64,000 nt of DNA from Thioclava nitratireducens (GCF_001940525.2 NZ_CP019437.1:1524501-1588500), one strand, 5' to 3'; counted from the stretch's first letter, positions 27,001 to 29,001 are shown. The notes: generated from the letters alone by a model not told the origin. Translations and numbers: made by a program.

Positions 27001-27002
27001 GA
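1..27002 (+). CDS. Giant multidomain repeat protein (RTX / Ig-like / Calx-beta / P domain / metzincin-like), 5' partial
   Basis: The frame is open from the first complete codon (nt 3) to TGA at 27000-27002, giving 8,999 residues with no start visible, so the real protein is longer. In this numbering residue n starts at nt 3n. Order seen: Ig-like modules with RGYIDVTF-type cores alternating with long beta-strand repeats (about nt 700-10650); RTX GGxGxD repeats (about 11200-12080); Calx-beta-like domains (about 14830-17990) interleaved with about 75-residue repeats (to about 20430); a second RTX-like block with recurring GDxGRI (about 21200-24480); LamG-like domains; a P domain; a metzincin-like HEFGHILGLAD; and an S/T/A/P-rich tail ending RGNSGNSGKQSRGAKG. 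Composition is Asp/Gly/Thr-rich with almost no Cys, typical of an exported calcium-binding surface protein. The C-terminal architecture resembles giant LEPR-XLL-type proteins as I recall them, but the N-terminal signature lies outside the window. Role in adhesion or biofilm is inference. Confidence 0.95.
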   Translation, partial: KLSYEPYFTIEGSLSDILPAELPAGATSGKIGRNISIFLGDAGDPNDPNDDIGLLISNTTIAIFEFGTSANRKFAVYAKGEVQALGIPGLNISGTVEVWLNTSGTAFSTTVTGFPLLEGGTSATPVAITFVAPQMERVKGSVEISFGVAETGDLLVISSNDVLFNKTPDGRISVDAPETSITVTPPGADSFGIEGAAQFSFGGATGFQLTDMRVTGYTLFGETVSVTPTTNLRPLTADIASPLNGQIINLDGFTYIDVTFYNTNRLDADAYPAYPLGIDPESITDIDPEFTITARYGDTTAAIMVDGAGVLVEGTARPTYRYKITTPLSLSANTTYEVQFLANSWRDAAGAQSAAEYERFTIRKTPVQNAPAANPATDPQDLTTITAAPSIELASPFNGAVIDKSMLNSKGYIDVTFVLPNGEILDGGSINGDEIRFVRTGGASNVNLLTNTNGTYTVEKIGKTTYRYYVFAEPPAATATGTGVVGTPTSTSTSQANPAFNVGDVQVEFITGTWKYTDRGANLDSTSDDVVYWFGGENGSVASPAKTTAYVQIFKVQELPAAEAATPIKVGPVSILAPKVGLAKLGFKDGLLVLTISVGAESASLAFGGTATQNADGTQTNSGGTQITLTNLLVKFDIGIDVMGVISGGGDDPVVSLTGKWSITADKLTGSIPDVVLFEADRIKVEYDPSWTAPETPVAGTPEGAGQEIIKIDTIKVTFPKFGIAGQITTFEGVRGLTIYDNGFRIGRGEIIYSGTGAGSGTGTGAVQRTDGATGKIKFGSILEFDDLRIGVTDFSLIFGQEVTFDGTIYVGSGGATFAPGKAINAKVTDRVSGEDVNDTLALKAGLTFTDGVVDGFIFELDTFEINIGSVLKLKGVGLSLDTGAADDEELISFVSIGAELKIGSLNLSGEARQFAFLGDGTFVTKQGFGVFIGVGGASGANFKWPSWLPIKITEIGVQWPDIQADPSDFVLTLSASITGLQGYDGLTFEGTVEGIRIDVGLLLEGKFPIIGIDSIGVKIGGNAFGGEIEGALIGGIIRIGDGNQVLSTFDLTTPVKDRIFFIGVEAGFSFSGLGGFTIRFALSELGPLGVLVSGSVPGGILLEPNSGLAINDFTGGVDFFKSLPDITDPEELNGPDFALPLNVSVDDWLNSVQQQVVNQYIAIQNGSAAGGGFAAAFTSPMIITGSAKLYSIYTSQAVFNGQVTIKISTDGKILVIGQLNFAADNLSLSARLYANLSKIASGEATILLLVKIPDQLDLLTIKGSLQFGFKDILGEATQFAVVEEQAATPTQRLDGPSDGGVTGVGNFNERAYIDITFPTVNGATVDAASVLDLTPEFEIKGGDFALDNTQAPAQVSDDTFRFWLTGSGNVDSVTYEFLFQAWSYTETATNQTVYAPEDTSIQSGVPAVAGPWVDIKFIAEIGGEITAETLAAIAANAVAPFKLFNDNGDEIDILGAIAIGGGKVRYFIDTSDPDLTNKQLAVGDYTVRFAADTWVSQTGKNNTVTPDAVFSVVEPEASLSAPYQLDGDGYTVDVNLANADQRIIVTFDPAGSGSLDYASILDPGAEFTLTRTGNADGTTANTAIDISNAPDPVAMFMNADGTASLKKLGLDAEGRIVASDSADYDHALPGNGAELYALLKKEGITQFAYAITTANFDFAPGTYTLTFNGEWKDAAGNAGATGDSVITVEGATAIMADPGAGAAIDVNLLNGRNYIDIQFPDVPDSDFVYDAASITDGGAEFTLSGAGLGTVQIDDGVAPVRVGGTDAAPVYRYWLTGSFDSSKTYGDLTISAVEQGWSYHYSDSANPTTDPEIKSGEDGLGVVANLEITEGSVEITFTNIPAGYVLDPASVLDLAAEFAVQTDTVETSRLSGGTFRVELGEGAPALLQNDANDPTKISFIYSLQTFIDETNSAQPASLTGDLYPQTITLTLDITSISFFATTAQSAPTIVVKSGSTYPTADSTANLPGDRTYFDIALSGAYGEDITDQLAIGDVTVTGLTITELMDMGGTIRVFADGSLGIGSHDVTLAANSFGDAAKNRVQTLSFTVSGPQGDLVDPANEGSTGLGDVNGRGYVDLHFERPVGGALDVGSITDLAPEFTFGGSGSITFDDTLAPVWLNPQATSGDYIFRYFTTGAAAANTTISRIATIEDQPTVLRADGTADDATGPVSFDASTLSVAFIDVRYTPTYGDEIDFGTLGDEISFSGAGANGVTVSSALVVGDGLTVRYFLSGKFTAGSVQVDYAAASFGSGSYDNDAKTQSFRLVQLGASLTDPVQGASVGQAPLNERGFVDVTFELPSYATGIDLESITDAGAEVILSATGYTIEVDDSQVPTYMGDDANGNPIFRIWYLGDFAGSNLDDNVSVEFISGSFDWLGTDGGTIKAITATNSEDLVVTTGKIGLGASAPTATYVALSLGTSQTLTDSSLAITDFTLTDIDGNSITITGIQARGPPGEFAVTFDTADAADGAVLTLTYAAGAWTYGTAASEAIDPTTLSIKPTDTASYIDITFDTLGDPSLNALYAIDAATIDGDEFTFGGTGGANLDLLDLTPTDMGDGTFRYYVSREFGLGTVTVSFNEGSWSDLQGNEGGASQQSFRVIDQMQEGGQPGADADPATTRVFFIRVSGSITLNSAGITDEPLIKLSAQAELTFGDYIKADGSKVFRFALEASGTIEVYKLGNIGSAAARFVLETGGLSSGLPQFWGVATIQPNFEALNEYGVWIKGNATLMINMSGEDKVETLSLEGILGDQLERTAGGDDTVAVADLGALPSQANEGFYQKQAISTEVRTTFAQFGVTLSSEAKIELVRELNTQSRWRITDGGSIYFIESLDGTATLHSEDQTYELSRNSVVFYIGGAIKLTDQNANDPDVDTSVNVYAELTGAFYLKISQDRVEVFVAASANVFNVISGQAVGLLIIDFGTAPGSAFGVAGSLSLELSVGDVDGGSGTAAANNAGSFGNIAADIFRFEAEVMVLFNTTGINQVFDVPDALVPFLPVNVPTTFEIFDRPPILGQNEPDTTKSAGAYFVVQISGSVTLFDTVTLNGFLSVTGTGDSVTIQGTVSGRIENFGAVEGMLYLEANIGASDPGVVGRAQLSLVGGLELPGVSLGGSLSIMLEFNTYATTQDRYTIVTQSEYDALVLAGDATANTDGTFYYGTISVENGLFLKVTGTLVVSDVIELTGVFTFRIGTAPDFELVATLDVQAKLVGVAEFGLTGGLVIADGGLVIYAEIDLNLDLAGVITVTGDATFQLNTFSSARTLEIPTINTSGQESTISVTVASGFSLEIVGSVNFINLATASGRVFIGLNASEFRVEFDVTFGLAGLNVSAAGGAVLFFNSSTGELDGLALLLDVSINANIALVIDIEANGKLMLNTVGRDVTISGRVLQASSFVLDLSGKVEFLKVLKFDAGFRIEVVQNDWRVDFYASMDFFGLATMSVNGWFNSDGYFDLSLSGRLVLGSNSFGLTGNFSIRVYYLFDDAADVYKLGVSGSASVSLRAFNISWATVSISFSATATGTGRVPIVISASASVKVLFVKVSVSMSFTVGYVEFPTPIYLAGDLNGDTNSGTYKDWDDTSTILVLNMGDANTKRGIGEATAGETYIIEAVTPVVNGAQTIRVIYSGREQVFEHVHEIRGYGGSGDDLLVVRDGVAVPILFVGGAGVDTVAYEGDGQVTINSASEGGTAGDLGDQISIGSGVAAGSIIYGSGANDRIVSDALVPITIYALGGDDVVLQNGTGVATIYGGTGADRLIGGAAADVIDGEGGADEIDGRGGANTINGGTGNDRIFRNLASDGIEMIDGGGGTDTILLYGTANPDTVTVGQKPANSGILQALDADGSGFEADGVEGLIIHLLGGTDTLTVNPLGQTDLNTMRIDDDLVVESADPSKDVAEIDGASDGVADAVIFNGTGGADTFTLKAGAVADQEFTLVAAWSTGTVTVTFDDTIRAKGDTLRISAAGGNDKITAGPAVAAGDPANATPLTHDLIALTLEGQGGNDRIIGSIFNDVIDGGAGSDTVTGGEGLDIFRDTEEANETDTLIEVFAGEDMGLYESLFLVGKVFQADGSTAYADGTTDGAMVPGDADLWSTSGIGAGQTTVERLNGIFEAVYLTGGDGVNNTFVVNDLSGSVTVGGLAIGVSAFNGTVTLDNKGSDASGDLEHYIIAAPLGSGFTVHITDSSTTDADKLVYLGSQGDDYVALSVGLMTVSRYTNAANKVLGAAAVSIDHSNLDVIEVDTREGSDVIAVTATDLPIYINSGIGDDVINLGSAASSEPGTAPLGGTLSGIAALIQIDAYDTYSGPILADRGSDTLNIDDSGNTGATNGVIGLEDRTAVEGFIFVDGFTAATAGIRYIALENVNVDLGDGVNDVTLKSTGKRDVTTLETRDGADIIKVFAINGPTTIDTGAGDDAVTVTDDDPDTPLANDGTLNAILFGYLTIDAGANDPVTYTVDGTIVNHGDTLIVSDAGDTLPDQGGYLSGTEIVGLGMTLGVVYAGFEELELSLSNGNNGFHVSDTHAGITTLNTGDETATGDATSDAITIEKISGRTFLNLGAGNDLVQVNYYADGAQTFLNGIDGFELDIDGQAGSDLYDIGLASAGNSTIRILDTGTAFDGIDRAEIRGTDGRDLFLFRANHDLDVGVVAALPIAEDGTILNTVVERVEYNSAIDADLRVFGRAGNDLFVFDDTLAGVQAFGDAGDDTFQIGQLFASFRDEQNPYNGLSGIDYYETTQVTVGFLSNGVSFDTTIRGGDGEDSFTVYSNKAELFLYGEADDDTFQVRSFVRVDPNDPAAPFTNINGGQGADFIQYAVNAPVRIDGGDGFDTMTVIGTEMGDDYVITKNGVYGGGLFISYTGMEKLVVDALQGNDTFFIESTSEGVLLEIVGGLGSDSVNLGGSDLDGVTEGGAITVVSNGLNGHSGLIQTTVDSTDPRYQAIWAQDPVSQIKDNDAPDLVFFNADGEAGSSVLRVFEAATADPTMSVTRYAIALSRAPDEDVYITISPTLGTEGDVAAGAEGVLVNGSASGTVLHFTAANWDTPQYVTVTAINDLVAEGRGIVQLRHTVTEGDSRADDTGFDNLAVPNMLVDVIDDEVAELLIFPVDNSSAIDLAGDTIVAEAAALAANDGFAVMLSRAPTGPVQVNFAVDGNVTLSSNVVNFDGSDWNTAKFVTIEAVNDSADEGVHYARIQPSIFEDTRDAFLGATYADVAGGVAANINRDISQPRSAEVLYTAADLTILRPNTAVSEIYTLTLGGIDYVVGVGIGEVVADLSTVTEGTIVVDARLDQTATAADIADAFATLVNADAEQAAAMTGTGATRSISAADGVSFKLLIETSDPASGYLFTPTGDIYVSISGDAFEFSSDELSVDAASSKRAYDIVAFRLGASLVDGTLAADGTLVDGATWIIKLDGLQVQATAEFGDTMSDIVNKLVAQFAGADYSASAGYLQATLLPSVEGAIYSPTSGSKTWTILVDGQLISYTSQSGDELGGIAGISDELAALIDAANLGITAVVDANGAITLTSSTAFSLLPLDSEDASIAIASDASLTPPSYDPGEIFIFRTPGAGSIEAFSIEVLRKSSPDAASTTIGGDYVSVDAVKSKTHWQLARIAFAAPLTPIVIPEGTSLAYEIGTNITNAELAQQFTPYSYVVGRNGDNLAPAPLDVTVLDDDAPTVEIIQTGGSTDLAERAPGDVQVVDSFSIVLTGALNGNNTVRVDVTPLPTRTYNSLDAFNADANFGENELVQVQVAAPLAALSLAGEAVAGETWQVTLFDDVALRAGAQIVSYTVQAGDDLDAVAAGLIAAISGVSGYSAMLTADGAIEIAIASGRFFVEVGIAGDSQGSIDTRTVQDFNFANVLEFEMMGVPTAGEVWTVNFDGQSFSHTVSADQSLSNIAAALGAQINLANDAATANGDPRAYEVIVDGRVISIRELADPEADYAASASVSGQKAGEIVARQFVEFDAANWMIPQKVTVLALDDTIVDGGDAQVFGAFNDRVNSIRGPVSIIGGESDTDVSLRVPVLLPGETNIPLADGVTGTVTGGGTVITIDPEELTHVNGDYGERPGFDPRINDTATIYDIATIDPDGTLSGRVDVASVSEDILSLVNDEGMTLSLMVGAQDAVEEGYVWFFGTPDQSDLSLIDWLTASVDLAGDVTAFETVTVTLDGTDFSYTPDTEHAYRSIVLRELAALIDASAEYEAVATVNLLGETRLHVKRADAVAFDIAVTTYTGLTSTIGGAPVQSLYSDANIHWTTAAFHLIQPPVSGASWALTINGAATPASVTADGSFGSVTQGLAARISSVYAPVVSGSQMVLESTPPEGFDTDPGALVTYAPVNPNLRVDEAEQVDTLTVFNNESPAIDSGVLTENHLSGLGMGGDTYIGGELIAGGVSYTGLEVVDIRLGRNVDTFTVESTHRGKTIIDSADGNDVIYVKTTAGHTIIRTGNGDDQVYIGSDQGVVDQITGLLIVDMGAGENDRLLLDDSADLNDNVLVLDGARVAGLDMPSVAERIQIETRGTGGSFTLALPDGTPVTVAFDADAAAMKAAIDTVFADYGTDAEVSVEATDSGYIYTVIFGGPTGGVDLPDLIVDASGITSDANTTANIEVTEVIKGTTDPGLNQMQAITIAAEGGTFTLAFIVPDVLGNMDLRISDPIAYDATAEEIAAILEPILNPNNSRPFLPYTKNFAVDRFGDTIYLTFQGALAQTTVEAVDTRGLTGDVLEARIDIAEPSAGDTFTIDLTDLATPLFDDAFPGDFALSSFAYTALAGDTAADVATALAAQIMDAQGPNIIAHVEGTVLVINSRSGERISVVVNGGDPALDYLLGPLGIQADLATLETRMDGVDYYGVEYLEIGMGAGNDVINVRGTTAHTTLNLGAGDERIYVSSEAGFGLDTDTTFLTGHLLNIEGMLNIEAGTGRHKLMISDEATVQGDGTTDLRAEITDDRDAALAAAAAWGDDTELSSVNEIFVVGIAPAPITYGADAAGNFLGGITYWTGFGADAIAIDGTHARDIEGGRELTVLNTGLGNDDVTVDLQASEDGAFVLNTQGPHDANYEPDWGYARDYLEFADDDVVDAALSTLPLIIFGGQGDDRITSGLANDIVFGDRGRIDYLTADGTGYALKLGSGGPDHVNDGTDVAPSLIYTIDPTIGGADTITTLGGDDIVLGGVNGDTITTDGATDSGTDIVIGDSGFVDYVSADGDRTDIDEIATTAETYGGSDRIVTGLGDDIVLAGEDGETIIDALIDGTRSRDRETTAATILVEGEEISGDYVDAGQGDNIVLGDNGRIVAATDDAPRFGTQPITLGLIETTAPEIGGDDVILAGIGYDIVLGGAGGDAINVKVGEVYAATDTDATLHDAGNIVIGDTGFIDWVGLDGDASDIDEIATTEDRYADTGAMIGGNDLIATGAGRDFIIGGTADDTIFAGAGNDLVFGDHGRIVAQPGGGVDAGLLPLNLTELTTQFDFYSILRTENDGGGRDMIFAEDGADIALGQQGADVIYGGNGDDDLIGGHNRPGGDDGADRIDGNGAVLFEDRPVISAWFDLDAQALDPNATDNDVILGDNGIVIRTDAAESLRFRMLADGTLTIYDAADDGTGSNAGDAAQTNPTGVEERLIALFDHTDATEANRTDLYGADYLAGGADDDVIFGQLGDDAIQGDGSATFRGLLPNDTAYDATDNGYATRLADGTLSVNPTRSINAARDGDDYIEANGGNDIVFGGLGQDDIIGGSSDLYIHDARATGDGFSLDLLATANVTEAFRPDGADMLFGGQGDPVTLSRNDYGQSGANAHARDADVILGDNGRILRLVGANGFLGFNYDTLDPARASGIAVGGADHADAWLVVRAVELLDYHTGGPDVWGAAALADNGGADEIHGEGGDDAIYGMTGNDVLYGEGQDDDLIGGWGHDWISGGTGQDGVLGDDGRIWTSRNSSSYDEPLYAIASVSKETISTPGKIQQADINVQGALKKTVNLTPFFLTADGETDDPLLDPAYADDIIYGGLGDDFLHGGAGDDLVSGAEALAEAWYLAYPNDALAPGVAGVLVRSDYTVPFWSTDPTVTQGNALGYNAFYAGEFAAYDEYNPRDVIVIDAAGHYVSLSEAVDGLAFFASFDPADPGAPQVGTLEQDGSPVYSDGNDVIFGDLGNDWLVGGTGRDHVYGGWGDDLIDVDDDHTRDADGSALGANDTPDTSSSYEDIVYGGAGRDIMIGNTGGDRLIDWVGEFNSYIVPFAPFGAFTISRALAPQIQEYLYDLSASDGADPTRAADTGDYNADRNGEPWGELGLVMQKDDAWQDQTGAPNDPQPGNIPGGRRDVLRSADFNGNGGGQDAKGFAADSGIWTVQGGAFAVSPETLGGDAVSVFYIGDALPSYFEMKATIVGGKPTAGLKSNAYLIFDYQSPTDFKFAGVNISTDKFEMGIRTADGWIVLEQTPVQAKPDTPYNLLLAINGLTATLVIDGQEYFTHVFDARVDQYGVTHGLNSGYVGIGAQNSVTKLDNIAVQVLPPEFTLDETEDFTDGIADRFATDAAWQIDAGALDAQPAGAPAIALADLVIAETSVTRLAAQIETNGRAGFVFDSYTDGRYKYAMIDTANDRVSIGYYTQRDGFVETASYDIAIDGGHSNKVEITLARSTVSLSLNGHEILGHAFYAPVADGAVGLMAFDAASFDDVRLATNDPAYFTPDTGSLIYDYNSAGPIAIADQGVTTQSLYVGSDVVIADLDVTLSLIHERLSDLTVTLIAPDGTRIELFAALDGTAIDTRFDDAAGESITSAAAPYGVTYRPAGDLAALEGKMSGGVWTLEIVDGAKRKTGTLESWSLTIEAAQALHAETVATAPEGAVLDEALLAEARAQALEEIAQELGLSAEDLAKLEAVQISIASLDGTLLGYTTAGAITLDADGAGHGWSLDGSEGLNLVDALKHEFGHILGLADDSDAAAWMDPTLATQEAAAPAPASVPDSSTGTASDTATTTSTAQDTATSDTTSAPSAAPVTDPAPATTTSARGNSGNSGKQSRGAKG
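711..7800 (+). repeat. Tandem Ig-like modules with RGYIDVTF core inside the giant gene
   Basis: A module of roughly 100-140 residues recurs. Each copy starts with a phrase such as LASPFNGAVI or DPVQGASVG, reaches a core like SKGYIDVTF, ERAYIDITF, GRNYIDIQF, GRGYVDLHF or ERGFVDVTF, continues with SITDxxxEFxL, and ends with a Trp/Phe strand such as FLANSWRDAAG, FNGEWKDAAGN or FNEGSWSDLQGN. Clear cores lie near nt 760, 1235, 3935, 5140, 6220, 6865 and 7515. The closing F..GxWxDxxGN strand is like bacterial Ig-like domains. A long beta-strand-repeat region (about 1700-3850) separates the second and third copies. The family was assigned by eye. Confidence 0.7.
10900..12080 (+). repeat. RTX (hemolysin-type calcium-binding) repeat block 1
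   Basis: The translation shows GGSGDDLLVV near nt 10915, then a compact run with GGTGADRLIGG, DVIDGEGGADEIDG and GGTGNDRIF at about 11230-11360, and a second run with GQGGNDRIIGS and DVIDGGAGSDTVTGG at about 11970-12060. These match the GGxGxDxUx nonapeptide that forms calcium-binding parallel beta-rolls. More loosely spaced GAGNDxIxV strands continue through about nt 14640. Such repeats normally fold after export into calcium-rich medium. Confidence 0.85.
14826..17990 (+). repeat. Calx-beta-like domains, the third apparently interrupted by inserted modules
   Basis: Two consecutive copies are recognisable at about 14826-15260 and 15270-15600, each with a FxVxLSRAP strand, a WDTPQYVTVTAIND or WNTAKFVTIEAVND strand and an acidic DDE or DDD linker. 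A third begins at about 16975 (DDDAPTVEI, DSFSIVLTGAL) but its closing strands (VEFDAANWMIPQKVTVLALDD) occur only at about 17845. About 670 nt of 75-residue repeat modules lies between the halves. Calx-beta domains bind calcium in other families; binding here is inferred. Confidence 0.6.
15660..20430 (+). repeat. Family of about 75-residue repeats (W-V-x-G / SYT-x-GD / IA-L-I)
   Basis: At least seven divergent copies share the plan: a W/F-x-V/I strand ending in DG or NG, a (S/A)YT-like strand, a turn GD or AD, a helix of the type IAxxLxAxI, then one or two beta strands. Examples are TWIIKLDGL near nt 16185, TWTILVDGQLISYT near 16380, TWQVTLFDD with SYTVQAGDDLDAVAAGL near 17270-17370, VWTVNFDGQSFSHT near 17583, VTVTLDGTDFSYT near 18450, SWALTINGAATPASV near 18770 and FAYTALAGDTAADVATAL near 20240. 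I could not assign them to a named family. Weaker relatives may lie near 15700 and 19530. Confidence 0.6.
21215..24480 (+). repeat. RTX-like block 2 with recurrent GDxG(R/F)I units
   Basis: Here the RTX strands are arranged in long units, each containing DIVLGG, DDxI and an eight-times recurring GD-x-G-(R/F/I)-(I/V) signature: FGDRGRID (about 21277), IGDSGFVD (21526), LGDNGRIV (21808), IGDTGFID (22054), FGDHGRIV (22261), LGDNGIVI (22645), LGDNGRIL (23354) and LGDDGRIW (23718). One sub-unit, SADGDRTDIDEIATT near 21560, is nearly repeated as LDGDASDIDEIATT near 22090. Canonical GGxGDDxIxGG repeats close the block near 23580-23690, 23950-24000 and 24370-24450. Confidence 0.75.
24880..25980 (+). 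other. Two concanavalin/LamG-like domains in the giant protein
   Basis: Two consecutive jelly-roll-like segments occur. The first (about 24900-25460) has the strands YFEMKATIVGG, NAYLIFDYQS, FKFAGVNI, LLLAINGLTATLVIDG and NSGYVGIGAQNS. The second (about 25480-25970) has RLAAQIETNGRAGFVFD, YKYAMIDTAND, VEITLARSTVSLSLNG and GAVGLMAFDAASFDDV. The pattern of a ligand-face strand, a hairpin ending NGH or DGQ and a closing GxVGL strand followed by DNI or DDV is typical of concanavalin A-like/LamG domains of secreted proteins. Sugar binding is possible but not shown. Confidence 0.6.
26010..26420 (+). other. Proprotein convertase P (homo B) domain of the giant protein
   Basis: The segment contains AIADQGVTTQSLYVG, a DLDVTLSLIHERLSDLTV strand pair, LIAPDGTRIELF, a GVWTLEIVD strand and a closing GTLESWSLTIE. 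This matches the P domain: the strand before HxxxSDL, then LxxPxGT, GxWxLxVxD and the terminal GxLxxWxLxF. P domains accompany secreted peptidases and many large bacterial surface proteins, where they stabilise an adjoining catalytic domain. This copy sits directly before the metzincin-like segment. Confidence 0.85.
26460..26785 (+). other. Metzincin-like zinc-peptidase segment (HEFGHILGLAD) at the C terminus of the giant protein
   Basis: After the P domain come a helical stretch (EARAQALEEIAQELGLS), a substrate-edge-like strand (ITLDADGAGHGWSLDG) and VDALKHEFGHILGLAD with H8902, E8903, H8906, G8909 and D8912 in visible numbering. The spacing HExxHxxGxxD fits the metzincin zinc site with Asp as third ligand, as in snapalysin-type enzymes. 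A possible Met-turn, AWMDP, follows eight residues later. The segment, about 105 residues, is shorter than most complete metzincins, so it may be degenerate or structural. A mainly Thr/Ser/Ala tail follows to the stop. Confidence 0.65.
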
Positions 27003-27158
27003 CGCGGCGCCCAGTGCGTTCAACTGCCACGTTTTTTCTTGCTTGAATCGCGAACTAATCCTTTACTTAACGTAAGGGGCGATTTTGCCGTTCGGTCGGC
27101 CCTTGTCAGGGACAGGGACGGACAAAGGGCGCTGGGGAGCACCCTTGAGGGAGCCATT

Positions 27159-29000
27159 TTGCAGCAACACGCGGGGACAACCTCTGGCGAGGCGACGGGC
27201 TCGGTATTTCTGGATTCCGAAACCCTCGGCAGACTGAAAGCGGGGACCGACCGGTCGCATGTGTCGCAGGCTTGGCTCGACGCGATGGCGCGGCAGGTTA
27301 CGGGTCTGGAGCAGGGGCTGGTGGTGCTTGCGGGGATCGGGCGGAGCCGCTTTGAGCCTGCCGGGGTCTGGCCCGAGAATGCAAAACCGAAACGCGAATT
27401 GATGGCCGCCGTGGACGGCGCGATCCATGCCGAGCGGATGGTGATCGAAACGCTGAGCGAAGGCGGCGCGGCCATCGCGGTGCCGATCCGGATGGAGGGC
27501 CATCTGCGCGGCGCAGCGGCAATCCAGATCGGCGCGAACCCGGACGCGCGCACTGACCTGGCAATTGATCAGCTGCAATGGGGCACGGGCTGGCTCGAGG
27601 CCTTCTTGCGCCGGAAGCAGGGCGGCTCGGGCGACAGCCTCGCCTCGGTGATCGAACTGCTCGCCACCAGCCTGCATTACGACCGTTTCACCGAAGCCGC
27701 GACCGCGGTGGCCTCGGAACTTGCGGGTGTGCTGAATTGCGAACTGGTTGCGATCGGCCTGACGCGCGGGCGTCATGCGCGCGTGCGGGCGCTGTCGAAC
27801 TCGGCGAGCTTCGGCAAGCGGTCCAACCTCGTGCGCGCCATCGAAGCCGCGATGGACGAGGCGATCGATCAGCAGGCGGTGCTGAGCTATCCGCCACCCG
27901 AGGACGGGGGCGAACGGGTGCTGCGCGCCCATGCGACACTGTCGGAGATCGAAGGCGGGGCGACGCTCTGCACGGTGCCGCTGACCGAGGACAAGAAGCT
28001 GGTCGGCGCTCTGGTGCTGGAACGTCCGGCGGGCGAGCCGTTCGGGCGCGACACGATCCAGATGGCGGAATATGCGGGGGTGTTGCTGGGCCCGGTTCTG
28101 GCGATCAAGCGCCGCGAGGATCGTTGGCTGCCCGCGAAGACATGGGATGCCAGCGTCAATACGTTCAAGGCGCTGTTCGGCCCCAATCACGCGGCCCTGA
28201 AGCTGGCCGCGATTGCGTTGATCGCTTTGCTGGCTTTCGCGTGGTTCGCCAAGGGCATGTATCGCGTGACCGCCGATGCGACGGTCGAGGGCCGTATCCA
28301 GCGCGCGATCTCGGCACCCATCGAAGGCTATCTGGCCGAGGCCGATGCGCGCGCGGGCGATATCGTGAAGGCGGGCGAGGTGATGGCCAAGCTCGACGAT
28401 CGCGACCTGCGGCTCGAGCGGCTGAAATGGGAAAGCCAGAAATCCAAACAGAGCCGCGAATATTCGCAAGCCATGGCCAAGCGCGAGCGCGCCAAGGCGC
28501 TGATCCTGCAAAGCCAGATCGAACAAGCGGATGCGCAGATCGAACTGCTCGATCAGGAAATCGGACGGATGGTGATCAAGGCGCCCTTCGACGGGGTCGT
28601 GGTCTCGGGCGATCTGACGCAGGCGTTGGGAGCCCCGATCGGGCGCGGCGACGTGCTGTTTCAGGTCGCCCCGCTCAACGACTACCGCGTGATGCTGCGC
28701 GTGGACGAGCGCGACGTGAAGGACGTAAAGGCGGGCGAGAGCGGGGCGCTGGTGCTCGCCTCGCTGCCCGACACCCCGATCGAAGTGAAGGTCGACCGGG
28801 TCACGCCGATCTCCAATGCCGAAGCCGGGGCGAACAAGTTCCTCGTCGAGGCCTCCGTTACCGACGGGCCCATCAACGCGCTGCGCCCCGGTATGGAAGG
28901 GGTAGCAAAGATCGAGGTCGAGGAACACCGCCTGGTCTGGATCTGGACCCGGCGGATCGTTCTCTGGGTGCGCATGACGCTCTGGTCCTGGTGGCCGTGA
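27159..29000 (+). CDS. GAF-domain / HlyD-type membrane fusion (periplasmic adaptor) protein
   Basis: Start chosen at TTG 27159 because GAGGGAG lies six to seven bases upstream; the frame is open back to 27039 without a better signal, and an internal ATG near codon 43 is possible. The product is about 613 residues. The N-terminal half is cytoplasmic and GAF-like: a degenerate unit at about 45-150 and a clearer one at about 165-315. One TM helix follows (about 347-366, LAAIALIALLAFAWF), then a split lipoyl/hairpin adaptor region (ISAPIEGYLAEADARAGDIV at about 384-403, coiled coil to about 465, VIKAPFDGVVVSGDL at about 472-486) and a beta-barrel. It ends with a Trp-rich amphipathic tail. HlyD proteins bridge inner-membrane pumps to outer-membrane channels. 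The next gene starts one base after the stop, so they are presumably co-translated. The coupling of GAF sensing to an adaptor is inferred. Confidence 0.85.
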   Translation: MQQHAGTTSGEATGSVFLDSETLGRLKAGTDRSHVSQAWLDAMARQVTGLEQGLVVLAGIGRSRFEPAGVWPENAKPKRELMAAVDGAIHAERMVIETLSEGGAAIAVPIRMEGHLRGAAAIQIGANPDARTDLAIDQLQWGTGWLEAFLRRKQGGSGDSLASVIELLATSLHYDRFTEAATAVASELAGVLNCELVAIGLTRGRHARVRALSNSASFGKRSNLVRAIEAAMDEAIDQQAVLSYPPPEDGGERVLRAHATLSEIEGGATLCTVPLTEDKKLVGALVLERPAGEPFGRDTIQMAEYAGVLLGPVLAIKRREDRWLPAKTWDASVNTFKALFGPNHAALKLAAIALIALLAFAWFAKGMYRVTADATVEGRIQRAISAPIEGYLAEADARAGDIVKAGEVMAKLDDRDLRLERLKWESQKSKQSREYSQAMAKRERAKALILQSQIEQADAQIELLDQEIGRMVIKAPFDGVVVSGDLTQALGAPIGRGDVLFQVAPLNDYRVMLRVDERDVKDVKAGESGALVLASLPDTPIEVKVDRVTPISNAEAGANKFLVEASVTDGPINALRPGMEGVAKIEVEEHRLVWIWTRRIVLWVRMTLWSWWP

Positions 29001-29001
29001 A

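Noticed and set aside
1..27002. CRISPR array or DNA-level satellite in the giant gene
   Set aside because: The repeats are protein-level and diverged in DNA; no identical 25-40 bp direct repeats with regular spacers were seen.
27039..27158. Start of the GAF-HlyD protein at TTG 27039
   Set aside because: No ribosome binding site there and a translation without domain character; TTG 27159 has GAGGGAG upstream.
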